A stretch of 64,000 nt of DNA, taken from the NCBI RefSeq assembly GCF_965283645.1, contig NZ_CBDIPG010000001.1:4464001-4528000 (forward strand), written 5' to 3'. Shown here in pieces: positions 53,101 to 62,900 of the stretch. A program made the translations under genes and the position numbers. Below the pieces are notes generated by a model, which searched no databases, had not been told where the DNA came from, and saw only the letters and a program-made list of their open reading frames with translations. The number at the start of each line of letters is the position of its first letter. Position 1 is the stretch's first letter. Source of the stretch: Kordia sp965283645. Lineage in GTDB: Bacteria; Bacteroidota; Bacteroidia; Flavobacteriales; Flavobacteriaceae.

Positions 53101-55973
53101 GGAAGAGTAGCCAGTTGAAAAGGTGTAATCAATGCTCTAATTTGATCGTTTAGAGCTTTATTGTTTCTTTCGGTTACGTTAATTGTACAGTTTAGTTCCG
53201 AATGAATAATTTGTACAGGCACTTCATTTTTTAATTCAAAAGAAGTTCTTAGAATTTCATGTCTCGCAATTAATTTGTTAAGCGCTATTTCCATGCGATC
53301 TATGTCAACAATTCCTTCTGTTTCTACAATTAATGGAGTGTTGTATGTAATTCCAATTCCACCAAAGTGATTGACAAAGAATAATCTTTTTTGCGTAGAT
53401 GATAATGGATAATATTCTTGGTTTTCCGCTAACGGAATTTTGGTTGCGACAACAGTTTCAGAATCTAACAATTCAATATGTTCCGCTTGTTGTGCGATTG
53501 TATTGTTTTTGAAAATGTAATTTAGTGTAAACGCGGTATGAAATTTTTCATTAATTTGGGTGATTAAAACGGTTGCTTTTAAGGAATGTCCACCAATTTC
53601 AAAAAAGTTGTCTTCTGCGCTAATGTTTTCAGCATCTAAATTTAAAGTTTCTGCCCAAAGCGTTGTTAATGCAATTTCCGTGTCACTTTTTGGAGCAACA
53701 TAATTTTCATTTTTCGCTTTTTTTACTTGTTGGTTTTGTAATGCTTTTTTATCTATTTTTCCATTAACGGTTAGTGGTAATGCTTGTAAATGAATGATTT
53801 CAGTAGGAATCATATAATCAGGTAATTCCTTTGCGAGTTCTTGTTTAAGTAAACTTATCACACTCGGATCTGAAACAACACAAAAAGCAGTCAGATAGGT
53901 ATGGTTTTCTGCATCTTTTTTAGGAATTACAACAGTTTCCGTAACTTTTGGATGTTTTAGTAAAACATGTTCTATTTCTTTAATTTCAACACGTTGCCCT
54001 CTTATTTTGACTTGATCATCGGCACGACCTATAAATTCCAATTCACCTTCATCATGCCATATACCAACATCTCCTGTTTTGTATAGATATTCACCTTCTT
54101 CATAAGGATTTTTGATAAATTTTTCAGCAGTAAGTTCTTCATTGTTAAGATATCCTTTAGCAACGCCAATACCGCCAATACATATTTCGCCTTTTGCTCC
54201 AATTGGTTGTATTTGATGTGCTTTATTTAATATATATACACTGTGATTTAAAACTGGTTTTCCGATAGAATAGTACGGACGCATGCTTTTAGGAGTCACT
54301 TTTTTCCATGTACTCCACACCGTATCTTCCGTAGGTCCGTATAGGTTGAATAATTCGAATGGAACTTCTGGAAGTGAATCTATTTGTAATTTTTCACCTG
54401 CCGAAATTAAAGCACGGAGCGTTCCTTTTTGCCAAGGAAGTTCCAATAATTGTTTTGCTAAAACAGTTGGTTGAAAGGAAACTGTTATTTCTTTTTCTTC
54501 AAGCCATTTTTTTAATTGTAGTTGATCTAATCGAATAAATTCATCAATTATGTGCAACGAACATCCATTGAGTAAACTTGGCCATATTTCAAATCCCATA
54601 GCATCAAAACCTGCACTAGCTACTTGCGTTAAGCGATCATTTTCGGTAATGTTAAATTGTTCTTTGTAAACTTTGACTAGGTTTACCAATGATTTGTGTC
54701 TGATTTCCACACCTTTTGGACGACCTGTAGAACCCGAAGTGTACACTACATAAACAGAATCTTCAAGTGATATTTCAATGTTTAGGTTTTCTTTAGATTC
54801 TTCTCTACCTTCTAATTGTAAGTCTAATGCAAAAAATACACCTTCATAGAAGTCTAATTCAAATAGAAAATTTGAAGAAGTAAATAAGACTTTACTTTTT
54901 GTGTCTTCTAGTATATATTGAATTCGATCTGTCGGATAATTTACATCAATTGGTACATATGCAGCGCCAGCTTTTAAAATTGCCAACATGGCAACAACCA
55001 TTTTAGGAGAACGTTCGTATAAAACGGCAATGATATCTCCTTTTTTTATTTCGTATTCGGTGATTAAACTACGCGCGACTTGATTGGATAGTTCGTTTAA
55101 TTCTTTATATGTAAGTGCTTCATTTTCGTCTTCAACTGCAATTTTATCTGGATAATTTTTTGCTTGCGTTTCAAAAATTTCTGGAATTACTGCATCAAGA
55201 TTGTAGTTTTTATAACTATTAAAGTTGAACAACGTTTGTTTATCATTCTCATCTACAATGTCTAAGCTTCCAATAGTTTGGTCAGGATTTGACAATAGTA
55301 ATGTTAGAGTTTTTTGATAATTTTTGATGATATTAGTTATACTTGCTTTTTTATAGGTAACAGTATTGTAAGTTATTTCACACTTTAGCGTATTGTTTTC
55401 TTCTGTGAATGAAAAGTATAGGAGATGTGTTTCTGTTGGTTGAATGTGCTGCAGGTTTGTTAATCGCAATCCTGTTTGTAGAAATGCATGTTTACTTCCT
55501 TCATTTTTAGCTTCTTTTTCTGAAATCCAAAGGTCTAGCGGATAGTTTTGATGTTCTATACTGTCCACAACTTCTTTTCGGACAGCCATTAAAATATTCT
55601 TGAAATTATTCTCGTCAGTACATAGTGTTCTTAAAATTAAACGATCATTTAATAAATCGGAGTCTTCTGAGTTGGAAAATATTTGCGTTTCAAGTAGTGT
55701 ATCTTCGTTTCCAGTATATCTATTCAAAAGTGCTAAAAGTCCACTTGTAAGAATCATGTATAACTTGGAATGTGAACCTTCGCTTAAGGCATATATTTTT
55801 TCGTATAGTGAATGTTGTACTTGGAAAGAGATACTTTCTTGCGTACTAGAAACGTTTTCTTCCAATGGAAAATCCAAAGGAAATAAAGATGATTCAGGTA
55901 CATCTGAAAGCTTTTGTTCCCAATATTTTTTTTCTGTTGTCTTTATGTTTAACGCTAGTTTTCTATCGTTCAT
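47136..55973 (-). CDS. NRPS: half-C-A-T-C-A(MT,MT)-T-E
   Basis: This 2945-aa synthetase begins with only the C-lobe of a condensation domain (about 1-250; KYWEQKLSD, no HHxxxDG). Adenylation 1 (a3 about 408-417) reads D-A-F-F-I-A-L-V-W-K, a hydrophobic pocket I cannot assign. Carrier Ser797, then an LCL condensation domain (HHMISDG, 979-985). Adenylation 2 spans about 1330-2385 and reads D-V-W-H-F-S-L-V-D-K, the canonical serine code, but is interrupted by two methyltransferases (listed separately). Carrier Ser2432 has the GGDSI form that precedes E domains, and the epimerase follows (HHLLIDGMSW, 2611-). It should add X and then methylated, epimerised Ser. Confidence 0.93.
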   Translation of the reverse strand: MNDRKLALNIKTTEKKYWEQKLSDVPESSLFPLDFPLEENVSSTQESISFQVQHSLYEKIYALSEGSHSKLYMILTSGLLALLNRYTGNEDTLLETQIFSNSEDSDLLNDRLILRTLCTDENNFKNILMAVRKEVVDSIEHQNYPLDLWISEKEAKNEGSKHAFLQTGLRLTNLQHIQPTETHLLYFSFTEENNTLKCEITYNTVTYKKASITNIIKNYQKTLTLLLSNPDQTIGSLDIVDENDKQTLFNFNSYKNYNLDAVIPEIFETQAKNYPDKIAVEDENEALTYKELNELSNQVARSLITEYEIKKGDIIAVLYERSPKMVVAMLAILKAGAAYVPIDVNYPTDRIQYILEDTKSKVLFTSSNFLFELDFYEGVFFALDLQLEGREESKENLNIEISLEDSVYVVYTSGSTGRPKGVEIRHKSLVNLVKVYKEQFNITENDRLTQVASAGFDAMGFEIWPSLLNGCSLHIIDEFIRLDQLQLKKWLEEKEITVSFQPTVLAKQLLELPWQKGTLRALISAGEKLQIDSLPEVPFELFNLYGPTEDTVWSTWKKVTPKSMRPYYSIGKPVLNHSVYILNKAHQIQPIGAKGEICIGGIGVAKGYLNNEELTAEKFIKNPYEEGEYLYKTGDVGIWHDEGELEFIGRADDQVKIRGQRVEIKEIEHVLLKHPKVTETVVIPKKDAENHTYLTAFCVVSDPSVISLLKQELAKELPDYMIPTEIIHLQALPLTVNGKIDKKALQNQQVKKAKNENYVAPKSDTEIALTTLWAETLNLDAENISAEDNFFEIGGHSLKATVLITQINEKFHTAFTLNYIFKNNTIAQQAEHIELLDSETVVATKIPLAENQEYYPLSSTQKRLFFVNHFGGIGITYNTPLIVETEGIVDIDRMEIALNKLIARHEILRTSFELKNEVPVQIIHSELNCTINVTERNNKALNDQIRALITPFQLATLPLLRVFFIKQSQEKGILIFDTHHMISDGTSLGIIIKDLLKLYNEKELINLELQYKDYATWQQSETYTEFLKPQEEFWLEKLSNELPVLKLPLDYPRKNVEEYDGSKFEFLLDLNTTNDLKQLCKDEKTTLFTTLFGVFSVFISKITGQHDMIIGTPVFGRTHAGLQDLIGMFVNTLAIRIASDNSLTLQEFMQAVKAEVLEALAAQDYPFENLVDKLSVDRDMSRNPLFDVCLVMQNMDIPEIEFPNLTLRQRDFHGDTSKFDLTLFIVETPEGIICSFEYKTGLFKAGTIEKFAGYFEEITKTFITNPQQKIQEINLISNTEKTQILEEFNATTFEYPHYENVMDVFKKQVAETPNTIALTFEDETLTFKELDIRSEAIANYLIHEENTTQEQAVGVLMPRCIDLFPVIYGILKAGGVYVPLGVGLPEKRLRQTIEDAEIATILSLKSELRTLNRLQWECPKFHSYVCLDSDDIFNEKETQENLLMDKQIWDHVGETSENEIEGGGWQSSYTGLAFSKEEMQEYAENVTKKVLPVLHENSSVLEIGCASGITMYSLAPKVAMYYGTDLSEVIIEKNKAKVNAAGIENIQLKSLPADQIDTIVEENFDVIIINSVIHLFHGHNYFQDVLQKAIDKIHDKGYIFVGDIMDHDRKDSMIDDFDQFKNENPNYRTKVDWSQELFVAKDWFKDVSSELTAMKTLQFSDKISTIENELTRYRYDLLIEIDKSNTTQQITQKKKQQFDRTILEKYATEIVANTTLPNNLAYIIYTSGSTGIPKGVMIEHASLLNRIHWMQRKYPLSAEDVILQKTTLTFDVSIWELFWGAFTGASVSLLPIDAEKDPHQIIANIQENNVTVMHFVPSMFTAFLDYVEWNHCIEKLTTLKYIFCSGEALGRDQISRFYKLFKDHTHTKLINLYGPTEATVDVSYHECKDEEDQTVVPIGAPIDNIQLFIVDEHLKLVPIGLEGQICIGGVGVARGYINREELTKEKFVSAPFLDNQTVYLTGDSGKWLPNGEIEFLGRIDHQVKIRGYRIELQEIENQLLNIPDVGMAIVMARENSIIENDTSTTKKDSYLAAYITSAQRIKYYDNASKLLQKAQLQNKYLHKLVNGMPLFHVNKREADFMYGEIFEENSYLRNGVHLEEGACVLDVGANIGMFSVFLSQVLNNVTIHAFEPITPLFEKLQLNGQLYGNQNIKAHAVGISDTESEATFKYYPNASIMSGQYGDVKDDASLVDTYMKNQLSGEAMNEEARASILHERFKDVEEYDCTLKSISQIIQEENIQNIDLLKIDVEKSEWEVLSGIQEKDWKIIQQIVIEVHDVNNRLKEIQEKIESHGFTIITEQDANFTDTHIYNLYATRTNVAMDSNTPTSIQLHWKSDHELIKDIVAKLGNIVPDYMIPAQSAIVILDEIPTHANGKINRKLLPDPLQQETVNNTAYTEPTNDLESLVLEVWQKVIGRDKISTTDDFFYIGGDSIKSIQIVSRLNTKGYTIKMKDVFENPTIEKLAKVLTKNEIIRDQSVITGEIALTPIKKAFFESDVEYADHFHQAVLLFKKEKFDMIVLENSIKELIKHHDGLRSVFHKNSSEQFIQKIQDIDHPIELTTHDLSTDSDVETTMKAIMFEMSSSFSIEVGPLIKFAVFNSAKGDYLYILSHHLLIDGMSWRILIEDLNTLLLQAKEQQAFQLPLKVSSLKEWSAEMHTQYLESSKFEKELSFWQSYQNQEFSEIPILTNKNTLVKEVAFAEFSLTKTQTTNAIQDANTVFNTKVDDLLIAALTRSIREEFSVTNEIPILLESHGREPFNATVDVSRTIGWFTTLYPVVVGAPTDYDLKQHIKYVKEKVHQASEHKLGYAVGRYLSERQNTKLNHINPQILFNYLGHFDADISNISELETTDISLENMEHPQRTRAYDMEVTSVVIKGQLAVRISYSSNKFEEATMNAFLEKLQQNLETIIEFCLGCEETEITPSDLTFTDISLEELDALESFFDE
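48984..49841 (-). other. FkbM-type methyltransferase insert (a8-a9)
   Basis: Residues about 2045-2330 of the NRPS. The SAM motif is VLDVGANIGMFSVF (2104-), with HAFEPITPLFEKLQ as motif II and LLKIDVEKSEWEVLSGI and IVIEVHD further on, as in FkbM O-methyltransferases. Confidence 0.85.
50829..51761 (-). other. class I methyltransferase insert (a2-a3)
   Basis: Residues about 1405-1715 of the NRPS. The SAM motif is VLEIGCASGITMYSLAPK (1500-), followed by GTDLSEVIIEKNK (motif II) and FDVIIINSVIHLFHG (motif post-II). The approximate 300-residue length fits a complete methyltransferase domain. Confidence 0.88.
55224..55973 (-). other. N-terminal half condensation domain of the 47136-55973 NRPS
   Basis: The first 250 residues correspond only to the C-lobe of a C domain (YWEQKLSD start, bridging region with LLALLNRYTGNED). 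The N-lobe and HHxxxDG are missing. The upstream NRPS ends in a complete C domain, so this half is surplus. Confidence 0.75.
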
Positions 55974-56007
55974 CTTTAAGATTGTTAATGCTGATTAGCA
56001 GGATTTT

Positions 56008-59000
56008 TTAAAAATTAAAATCCTCTTTAAAACTGTCTATTTTTGTGGTTTGTACTTCTTTTACCTTCATTGGAAGGTTAATGTCTTTTATACTTGTTTG
56101 ATCATTTGTTATGATTGTATTCAGTATATATTTATAATATTCAAAGAATTGTGTTATTGAACTTTCTTTGAATAGTTTTGTTTTGTAACCAATGGTAAAT
56201 GCCAATTGATCGCCATCTAAAATTGCCGTAAATACAAGATCAACTTTAGCGGTATTTTCAGTAAATGCGAGTCGTTCTACTTTTATGATGGATAAACCAT
56301 TTTCGTCAACGGTTTGTATTTGTTCATCTACAATATTTTGAAGCACAAAAGCAATATCAAAAACTGGATTTCTTGACGCTTCATTTTCAATTTCCAATAG
56401 TTCTACAATTTCCTCAAAAGGGAATGTTTGGTTGGCATAGATTTCCGCCATTTTAACTTTTAACCTTTTGATATAATCCGCTACGCTTTCATCATCCTCA
56501 ACTTGACTGCGAATACAAACTGTATTGACGAAATTTCCAATGGTTTCTAAAAGTTGCATATGTTCGCGACCAGTGACCGCAGTTCCGATGATAATATCTT
56601 TCTGCGCCGTAACTTTTGATAGCAAAATTTTAAATGTAGTCAGGAGAAAGACAAATAAGGTAGTTTCGTTTGTCTTCGTGACTTGTTGTACATTTTCAAA
56701 TTCAGCAACATTAAGTTTAAAATGCAGCGTATTTCCTTCATAAGACGCATGATCTGGTCGTTTGTAATCAGTAATTAAGTTTACTGTTGGTAGGGGTTTT
56801 TGAAGTTCTGTTAGCCAGAATTTTTCTTGTACTTTTTTTCGTTTTTGTTGCGCAGTTGCATGTTCCCATTCTGAAAAATCGCGGTATTGTATCTTTGGAT
56901 TTGAAAGCGTTTCTCCACCATAAAGAGCGATCAATTCATTTAGTAGAATTAGGATAGAAACTCCATCACAAATCATATGATGTATGTCTACAAAAAGGAA
57001 CGTTTGATTGTCATTGCTATTTACAATTGCTACCTTAAACAGTTTTCCAGTTTCCAGTTGAAAAGGTTGTACACAGTTTTCTAGTGTCGTTTTCAGTGAG
57101 GAAACGGTTGTGTAAATTTCATCAATTGAAAAGTCAATACTATCATGAATTATTTGAAAAGGTTCATTTATGTGAAACTCAAAAGAAGTTCGTAAAATTT
57201 CATATCGCGCAATTAATTGTTGGAATGCATTTTCCAGTTTTTTCAGATCATAATTTTTGAGTTCAAATACATTTGGAATATTATATATAGTACTCGAAGG
57301 ATTCAACTGTTGGTGAAAAAAGATTCGTTTTTGTGCAGATGATACCGCATATTTTGTGTTGGAAATTGCTTTTGGAATCCTGTCAATAGTTACCGTATTT
57401 GCAGTTTCAATATAAGCCGCTTGACGTTTTATAGTTACGATTTCAAATAATTTCTTTACAGAAAAATCAACTTTAAATACATCTTGAATGTTAGCTTTTA
57501 AAAGTGTAATTCCTAACGAATTTCCACCCAATTCGAAGAAGCTATCCGTAGTACTTAGTTTAGCATTATTTATGGTTAAAATACGACTCCATATATGCAT
57601 CAACTCTTTTTCAATTTTATTGACAGGAGCAATTATTTCTTGAGTTTCTCGTTTTGGAAGTTGTAATTTTTTAACGGCTATTTTGCCATTAGTTGTCAAC
57701 GGAAGTTTTTCTAGCTGAACTATGTACAAAGGAATCATATATTCAGGCAAATGATTTTTTAAATCTTTTTTGAGTGTATCAATGTCAATTTTTTGAGCTG
57801 TTTCAATAAACGCACAAATAGCACTTTCCGTTTCGTTAATTTCTTTCTTGACAATTATACAATGTGTGGCGTTTATAAGATTTAATATGGCACTTTCTAT
57901 TTCTCGTGGTTCTATGCGAAATCCTCTAATACTAATTTGCGTATCTATTCGTCCTATAAATTCAATATTTCCTTCTGCGTTCCATCGAACTAAATCACCA
58001 GTTCTATATACAATTTCTCCTTCATTAATTAAGTCTTTACAAAAACGCTGCTTTGTAAGTTCGTCATTTGACATGTATCCGCTAGCCAAACTTGCACCAG
58101 AAATGCACAATTCGCCACACATTCCTAAAGGCAATAATTCTAATGTTTTTGGCTGTATTACATATGCTTTTGTATTTGTGATCGGTTTCCCAATTGGAAT
58201 GTTATCATAAATGTCTTTGGTAATTTTATAAGCAGTTGCAACAACGGCGTTTTCTGACGGACCGTAAGCATTTGTAATGGTGTAGGAACGTTTTTTGACG
58301 CGTGCTAGTTTTTCGCCACCTAGTAATAAATGTTTTAACGAAGAGCAATCATAACGTTGTACATACGCTTCTCCCAGTTTTGTTGGTAAAAAAGAATGTG
58401 TAATGCTATTTTCTTCAAGAAAAGTATGAAGTTTATGAATGTCGTATTTTATGGCGTCTGATGTTAAGAAAAGTGTTCCACCTTGAATTAGATAGGGAAA
58501 TATTTCCCAAACAGACGCATCAAAACCAAAACCTGCAATTTTTGTAGCACGTGATTCTGTTGTTACTTCAAAGTAATCGTTATGCCAATTACAAAGGTTT
58601 GCTAATGCGCTATGCGAAACCTTTACACCATTTGGAGTTCCTGTAGATCCGGAAGTATAAATAACATAACAAGTTTCTGAAGAATTACCAATATGTGCTG
58701 TAAATGTTGCTTCAGTTTCTATAAGTTTTTCGCTGTCTATTTTAATAAAATCTACTTCAGAAGTTAAGTTTTCAGTTTTAACTTCATTGGTCATTACAAA
58801 CCGAACTTTACTATCTTTTAAAATTGCACAAATTCTTTCATCAGGATTTGCAGGATCAATCGGAAGGAAACTGCCACCAGCTTTTAACACCGCAACTAAT
58901 GCAATGATCATTTCTAATGAAGTAGAAGTCATAACAGCAATTACTTCACCTTTTCTAATTCCTTTCTGCTGTAAAACACTTGCTAATGTATTTGCTTTTT

Positions 59001-59913
59001 GATTGAGTTCTTTATAGCTTAATGCATTATTTTCAAAAACGATTGCATTCTTGTTAGGTGTTGTATCAGCTTGTATTTCAAATAGTTTGTGTATAGTTTG
59101 ATTTAGAGAAATGGTACTTGTTGTTGCATTCCAACCGTTTGCCAATTGTTGCTCTTCTGCTGATGGTATTAACGAAATTTTTGAAACTGAACTATCTAAT
59201 TGTTGTATGATTTGTTGCAAAACATATTTGAAATGTACAGTAATCGCAGTTGTTATTTCTTTAGAAAGTCTTCCTTCTTGGTACGAGAGTTTTCCTTTTA
59301 ATTCTGTTTGATCGTTATTAAAAGTAAACAATAACAACGGATGTAATTCGCCAAGAAAACTTTTGTTATGTATGTTTTCTAATAACAATACTGCATCAAA
59401 AAGTACAGGATTTGACACTGTAGCTTCCGGATGTAGTTGTTGTTTTAAAATTTCAAATGGATAATTTTGATGTTCAATTGCAGTTGTTACTACAGTACGC
59501 GTATTCAGAAGTGTTTTTTTAATGGAATCTTCTGGAGAAATATGTTGTTTTAACGGCAACACCGTATTGATCATTTTTTCATGATCATTCTCTTGTTTGT
59601 AGACAGTTGTACCAACGGTTTGCGTTGTTGTTCCCGTATATTTATATAGTAATACAAGTAGCGCAGTATGTAAAAATAGATGCAACGAATGATCCGATTT
59701 TTTACAGATACGCATCAATTGTGCATAAGTTTCATCAGTAATAGAAAAAGAAATTTCTTCTACAGCAGCAGTTGCTTTTGCGGCACGCGCAACCAATACT
59801 TCAGAAAGTATGTCTTCTTCTAGCATATCTTCAAATTGAGAAAGCCAAAAAGCCTTTTCCTTTTTCTTTTGTGCTGCAATGATGTGTAATTGATCTTTCA
59901 TTCTCGTTTCCAT
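56008..59913 (-). CDS. NRPS: half-C-A-T-C
   Basis: This 1301-aa synthetase starts with a C-lobe-only condensation segment (about 1-245, KAFWLSQFED; no HHxxxDG). The adenylation domain reads D-A-W-F-L-G-A-V-V-K, close to the classic Leu code, so leucine is predicted. Its a3 loop is TSGSTGTPNG with Asn428 where Lys is nearly invariant. Carrier Ser799 (LGGNSLG) precedes a complete C domain with HHMICDG (978-984), an uncommon Cys at the variable position. The C-terminal C domain should join the Leu chain to the residue loaded by the next protein. Genes are 34 bases apart. Confidence 0.92.
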   Translation of the reverse strand: METRMKDQLHIIAAQKKKEKAFWLSQFEDMLEEDILSEVLVARAAKATAAVEEISFSITDETYAQLMRICKKSDHSLHLFLHTALLVLLYKYTGTTTQTVGTTVYKQENDHEKMINTVLPLKQHISPEDSIKKTLLNTRTVVTTAIEHQNYPFEILKQQLHPEATVSNPVLFDAVLLLENIHNKSFLGELHPLLLFTFNNDQTELKGKLSYQEGRLSKEITTAITVHFKYVLQQIIQQLDSSVSKISLIPSAEEQQLANGWNATTSTISLNQTIHKLFEIQADTTPNKNAIVFENNALSYKELNQKANTLASVLQQKGIRKGEVIAVMTSTSLEMIIALVAVLKAGGSFLPIDPANPDERICAILKDSKVRFVMTNEVKTENLTSEVDFIKIDSEKLIETEATFTAHIGNSSETCYVIYTSGSTGTPNGVKVSHSALANLCNWHNDYFEVTTESRATKIAGFGFDASVWEIFPYLIQGGTLFLTSDAIKYDIHKLHTFLEENSITHSFLPTKLGEAYVQRYDCSSLKHLLLGGEKLARVKKRSYTITNAYGPSENAVVATAYKITKDIYDNIPIGKPITNTKAYVIQPKTLELLPLGMCGELCISGASLASGYMSNDELTKQRFCKDLINEGEIVYRTGDLVRWNAEGNIEFIGRIDTQISIRGFRIEPREIESAILNLINATHCIIVKKEINETESAICAFIETAQKIDIDTLKKDLKNHLPEYMIPLYIVQLEKLPLTTNGKIAVKKLQLPKRETQEIIAPVNKIEKELMHIWSRILTINNAKLSTTDSFFELGGNSLGITLLKANIQDVFKVDFSVKKLFEIVTIKRQAAYIETANTVTIDRIPKAISNTKYAVSSAQKRIFFHQQLNPSSTIYNIPNVFELKNYDLKKLENAFQQLIARYEILRTSFEFHINEPFQIIHDSIDFSIDEIYTTVSSLKTTLENCVQPFQLETGKLFKVAIVNSNDNQTFLFVDIHHMICDGVSILILLNELIALYGGETLSNPKIQYRDFSEWEHATAQQKRKKVQEKFWLTELQKPLPTVNLITDYKRPDHASYEGNTLHFKLNVAEFENVQQVTKTNETTLFVFLLTTFKILLSKVTAQKDIIIGTAVTGREHMQLLETIGNFVNTVCIRSQVEDDESVADYIKRLKVKMAEIYANQTFPFEEIVELLEIENEASRNPVFDIAFVLQNIVDEQIQTVDENGLSIIKVERLAFTENTAKVDLVFTAILDGDQLAFTIGYKTKLFKESSITQFFEYYKYILNTIITNDQTSIKDINLPMKVKEVQTTKIDSFKEDFNF
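59179..59913 (-). other. N-terminal half condensation domain of the 56008-59913 NRPS
   Basis: Residues about 1-245 match the C-lobe only, beginning EKAFWLSQFEDML and including LFLHTALLVLLYKYTGTTTQ. There is no catalytic His motif. Confidence 0.75.
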
Positions 59914-59925
59914 TGTCTTCTAATA

Positions 59926-62900
59926 TTAAAAATCAAAGTCCATATTTGGTAATTCAGTACTCACTTCGTTTAGTTGGTTTTGAAGTTTAATATCTTGTAT
60001 TTTAGTTGCTTTACTCTCCGTAATCGCATCAATAATTTCTTGATAATAAGTTGCTAATCGTATAATAGTTTCTTGTAAAAAGAGTTCTTTTCTGTAGGCA
60101 ACTTTTAGTTGAATTTCAGCTACTTGATCATCAATCATAAAAATTAATTTAGATTTTACTTCATTAAAAATTGTTTCAATGGGTTGAGTTTCATCGTAAA
60201 ACCCACTTTGCTGTAATGCATCCGTTAAACCTTCATTTTCTTGATATGAGAATAAAATATCGTATAAAAAGTCGTCATTAGGAATATTCAATGTGCCATC
60301 AATAGTTTGTTTTTGATGTTCAAGAATGTTCCATACTTTTGCTTGTATTTCTTTGAAAAAATCAAGAGTAGTTTGCTCGCTTTTAGGAAACATCCTAACA
60401 GGGAATGTTTTTATAAAGATTCCGACAATATGTTTTGTTTCTTCATTAAATCTTTCCGAGAAAGGCGTTGCTACTATAATGTCTTCTTGTCCACTAATTT
60501 TTGAGAGTAAGATTCCAAAAGCACCTAAAAGTACTGTAGCTTCTGTTAGTTTCGTACTATTGCAGAAAGCTCTTAGTTGTGCTGTTTTTGAAGTGTTTAA
60601 TACAAAATTTTCTTCGTTGCCAATTAAAGATTCTGGAGCATTTTCAGAATTTGTATCATATGGTAAGTGTACTGGTATTGCATTGGCACAGTGTTGTTTC
60701 CAGAAATTAGTAGTTGGTTGCGTTTCAATTTGAGTCGTTTCCCATTCGGCATAATCTTTATAGGTAATAGCCGATTCTGAAATCGTTTTTCCGTGATATA
60801 AATCAAGGAGATTATGAATTAATAATTTAGCAGAAACGGCATCAGAGATAATATGATGAATGTCAAAATATAGTATGTTTTTATTTTCAGGTAACTGTAC
60901 TAATAAAATACGAACCAATTCAGGGTTTTCTAACTGAAAAGGAATTAAAAAAGTAGTATCTATTTGTTGAATTGTATCAAGCGAATCAAAACTTTTCGTC
61001 TGAAATGGAATTGTATTTTCTTCATGAATTTTCTGTACAACTTCATTTTCTACGATATGAAAAGAAGTACGTAATGCTTCATGTTTTTGTACTAAAATAT
61101 TGAATGCTGTCTCTAATTTTTTGGCATCTATATTTTTCAATGGAATTTTTAGCGCAGTATTATACATCGTGCTTTGTTGATGTAATTGTTGTTCTAAAAA
61201 TATTCTTTTTTGTGCGTTTGAAGTTGTATAAAAATCTTTTGGTGTAGCTTTTAAAATTGGTTGTTTTTCAATGCTGTTTTCTGCACGATCAATATACGTA
61301 GCCAATGTGCGTACATTTGGTTGTTTAAAAATTTCGTGTAAACTAATATCTACTTTGAAAACTTCATAAATACGAGCACTAAGTGTTACAGCTTTTAATG
61401 ATTGCCCGCCAAGATCAAAAAAGTCGCTTGTTACGCCAATTGTTTCAGGGTTTTGATCAAGTATATTTGCAAAAACTTTTGTCAATTCAATTTCAGTCGT
61501 AGAAATTGGTTGTTCATAGTTTGCCGCTTTTTGATTGGAAATATTTGGCAATTCGCTCAATTTTACCTTGCCATTTATCGTCATTGGAATTTCCGAAATT
61601 TGTATGCAATGATTCGGAATCATATACGATGGAAGTCGTGTTGCTAACTTTTCGCGTAGTTCCTTTTCCTTAATTTCTTCCTCTGAAATATAGTATGCAT
61701 ATAATACAAGATCGCCCGAAGTATCTTCTTTTACAACAACTAAAACATTTTGAAATTGCGGATACAGCGTACCAATCTCTTTCTCTATTTCTCCTGTTTC
61801 AATTCTAAAACCACGAATTTTTACTTGTTCGTCATTTCTTCCGTGATATACTAATTCGCCATCGGCAGTAAACTTAGCAACATCACCAGTTTTATACATT
61901 TTAGTATTTGGCTGAAAAGGATTTGTCAGGAATCGTTTCTGAGTTTCTTCAGAATTGTTAAGATATCCTAATCCAACACTGTTTCCAGAAACATATACTT
62001 CTCCAAAAACACCTAATGGAACTTGTATTAATGCTTCATTCAGAATATAAATCTTCGTGTTTGCAACAGGTTTTCCAATTGGAACAGCATGTCCTGTATG
62101 TGATTGAAAATCATATTTTTGTACAGAACAACCAATGGTCGTTTCTGTAGGTCCATATTCGTTGTATAAAGTAACATTACCATTAAATAATGTGTGTATT
62201 TTTGAAGCAATAGCTACTGAAAACGCTTCACCACCGACAATAATACTTTTTAAATTGGTATTTGAAATTCCACGTTCTTGAAAATAATTTAGGATGATTT
62301 TTAAGTGTGTAGGCGTCAACTTCATAAGATGCACGCGATCATCTTTAATAATATTAGTTATTAATTCCGTTGGTGTTTCTTTATCTGAATATACTTCAAT
62401 TGTTTGTCCACTAATCAAGGGAACAAAAATGGAAGTCATGGTTAAATCAAAAGAAATTGAGGTGAATAATGGGAAACAACTATGATCGTCTTCAATATAT
62501 GTTTCCGTTGCCCATAATGCATAATTGCATAGATTTTCATGCGAAATCATAGCGCCTTTGGGTATGCCAGTTGTTCCGGAAGTATGAATAATGTATGCTA
62601 ATTGATTCGCTTTAATAGGTATTTCTGGAGACGTAATTGGTTGTTCCATACCGTCTAATTGAGCATCTAAAGCAAACAAATGTTCAGCATTTATTGCAAT
62701 TTCAAAGAAATAGGTTGTTTCAGTAAGTACTGTATTTATAGCTGCGTTTTGAAGTATACGATTTATTCGTTCTTCAGGATATTTTGGATCTATCGGAACA
62801 AACGCCGCTCCAGATTTTAAAATTCCTAAAATACCAACCAATAAATTGATGCTTCTATCAGCTAATGTAGCGACTAAATCGCCTGGTTTTATATGCAATT

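Noticed and set aside
54200..54700. Leu or Val assignment for the first A domain of the 47136-55973 NRPS
   Set aside because: Pocket D-A-F-F-I-A-L-V-W-K fits neither code well, so only hydrophobic is stated.
60326..60733. Longest of many + strand ORFs opposite the NRPS genes
   Set aside because: These are antisense shadows with no start signals, promoters or recognisable motifs.
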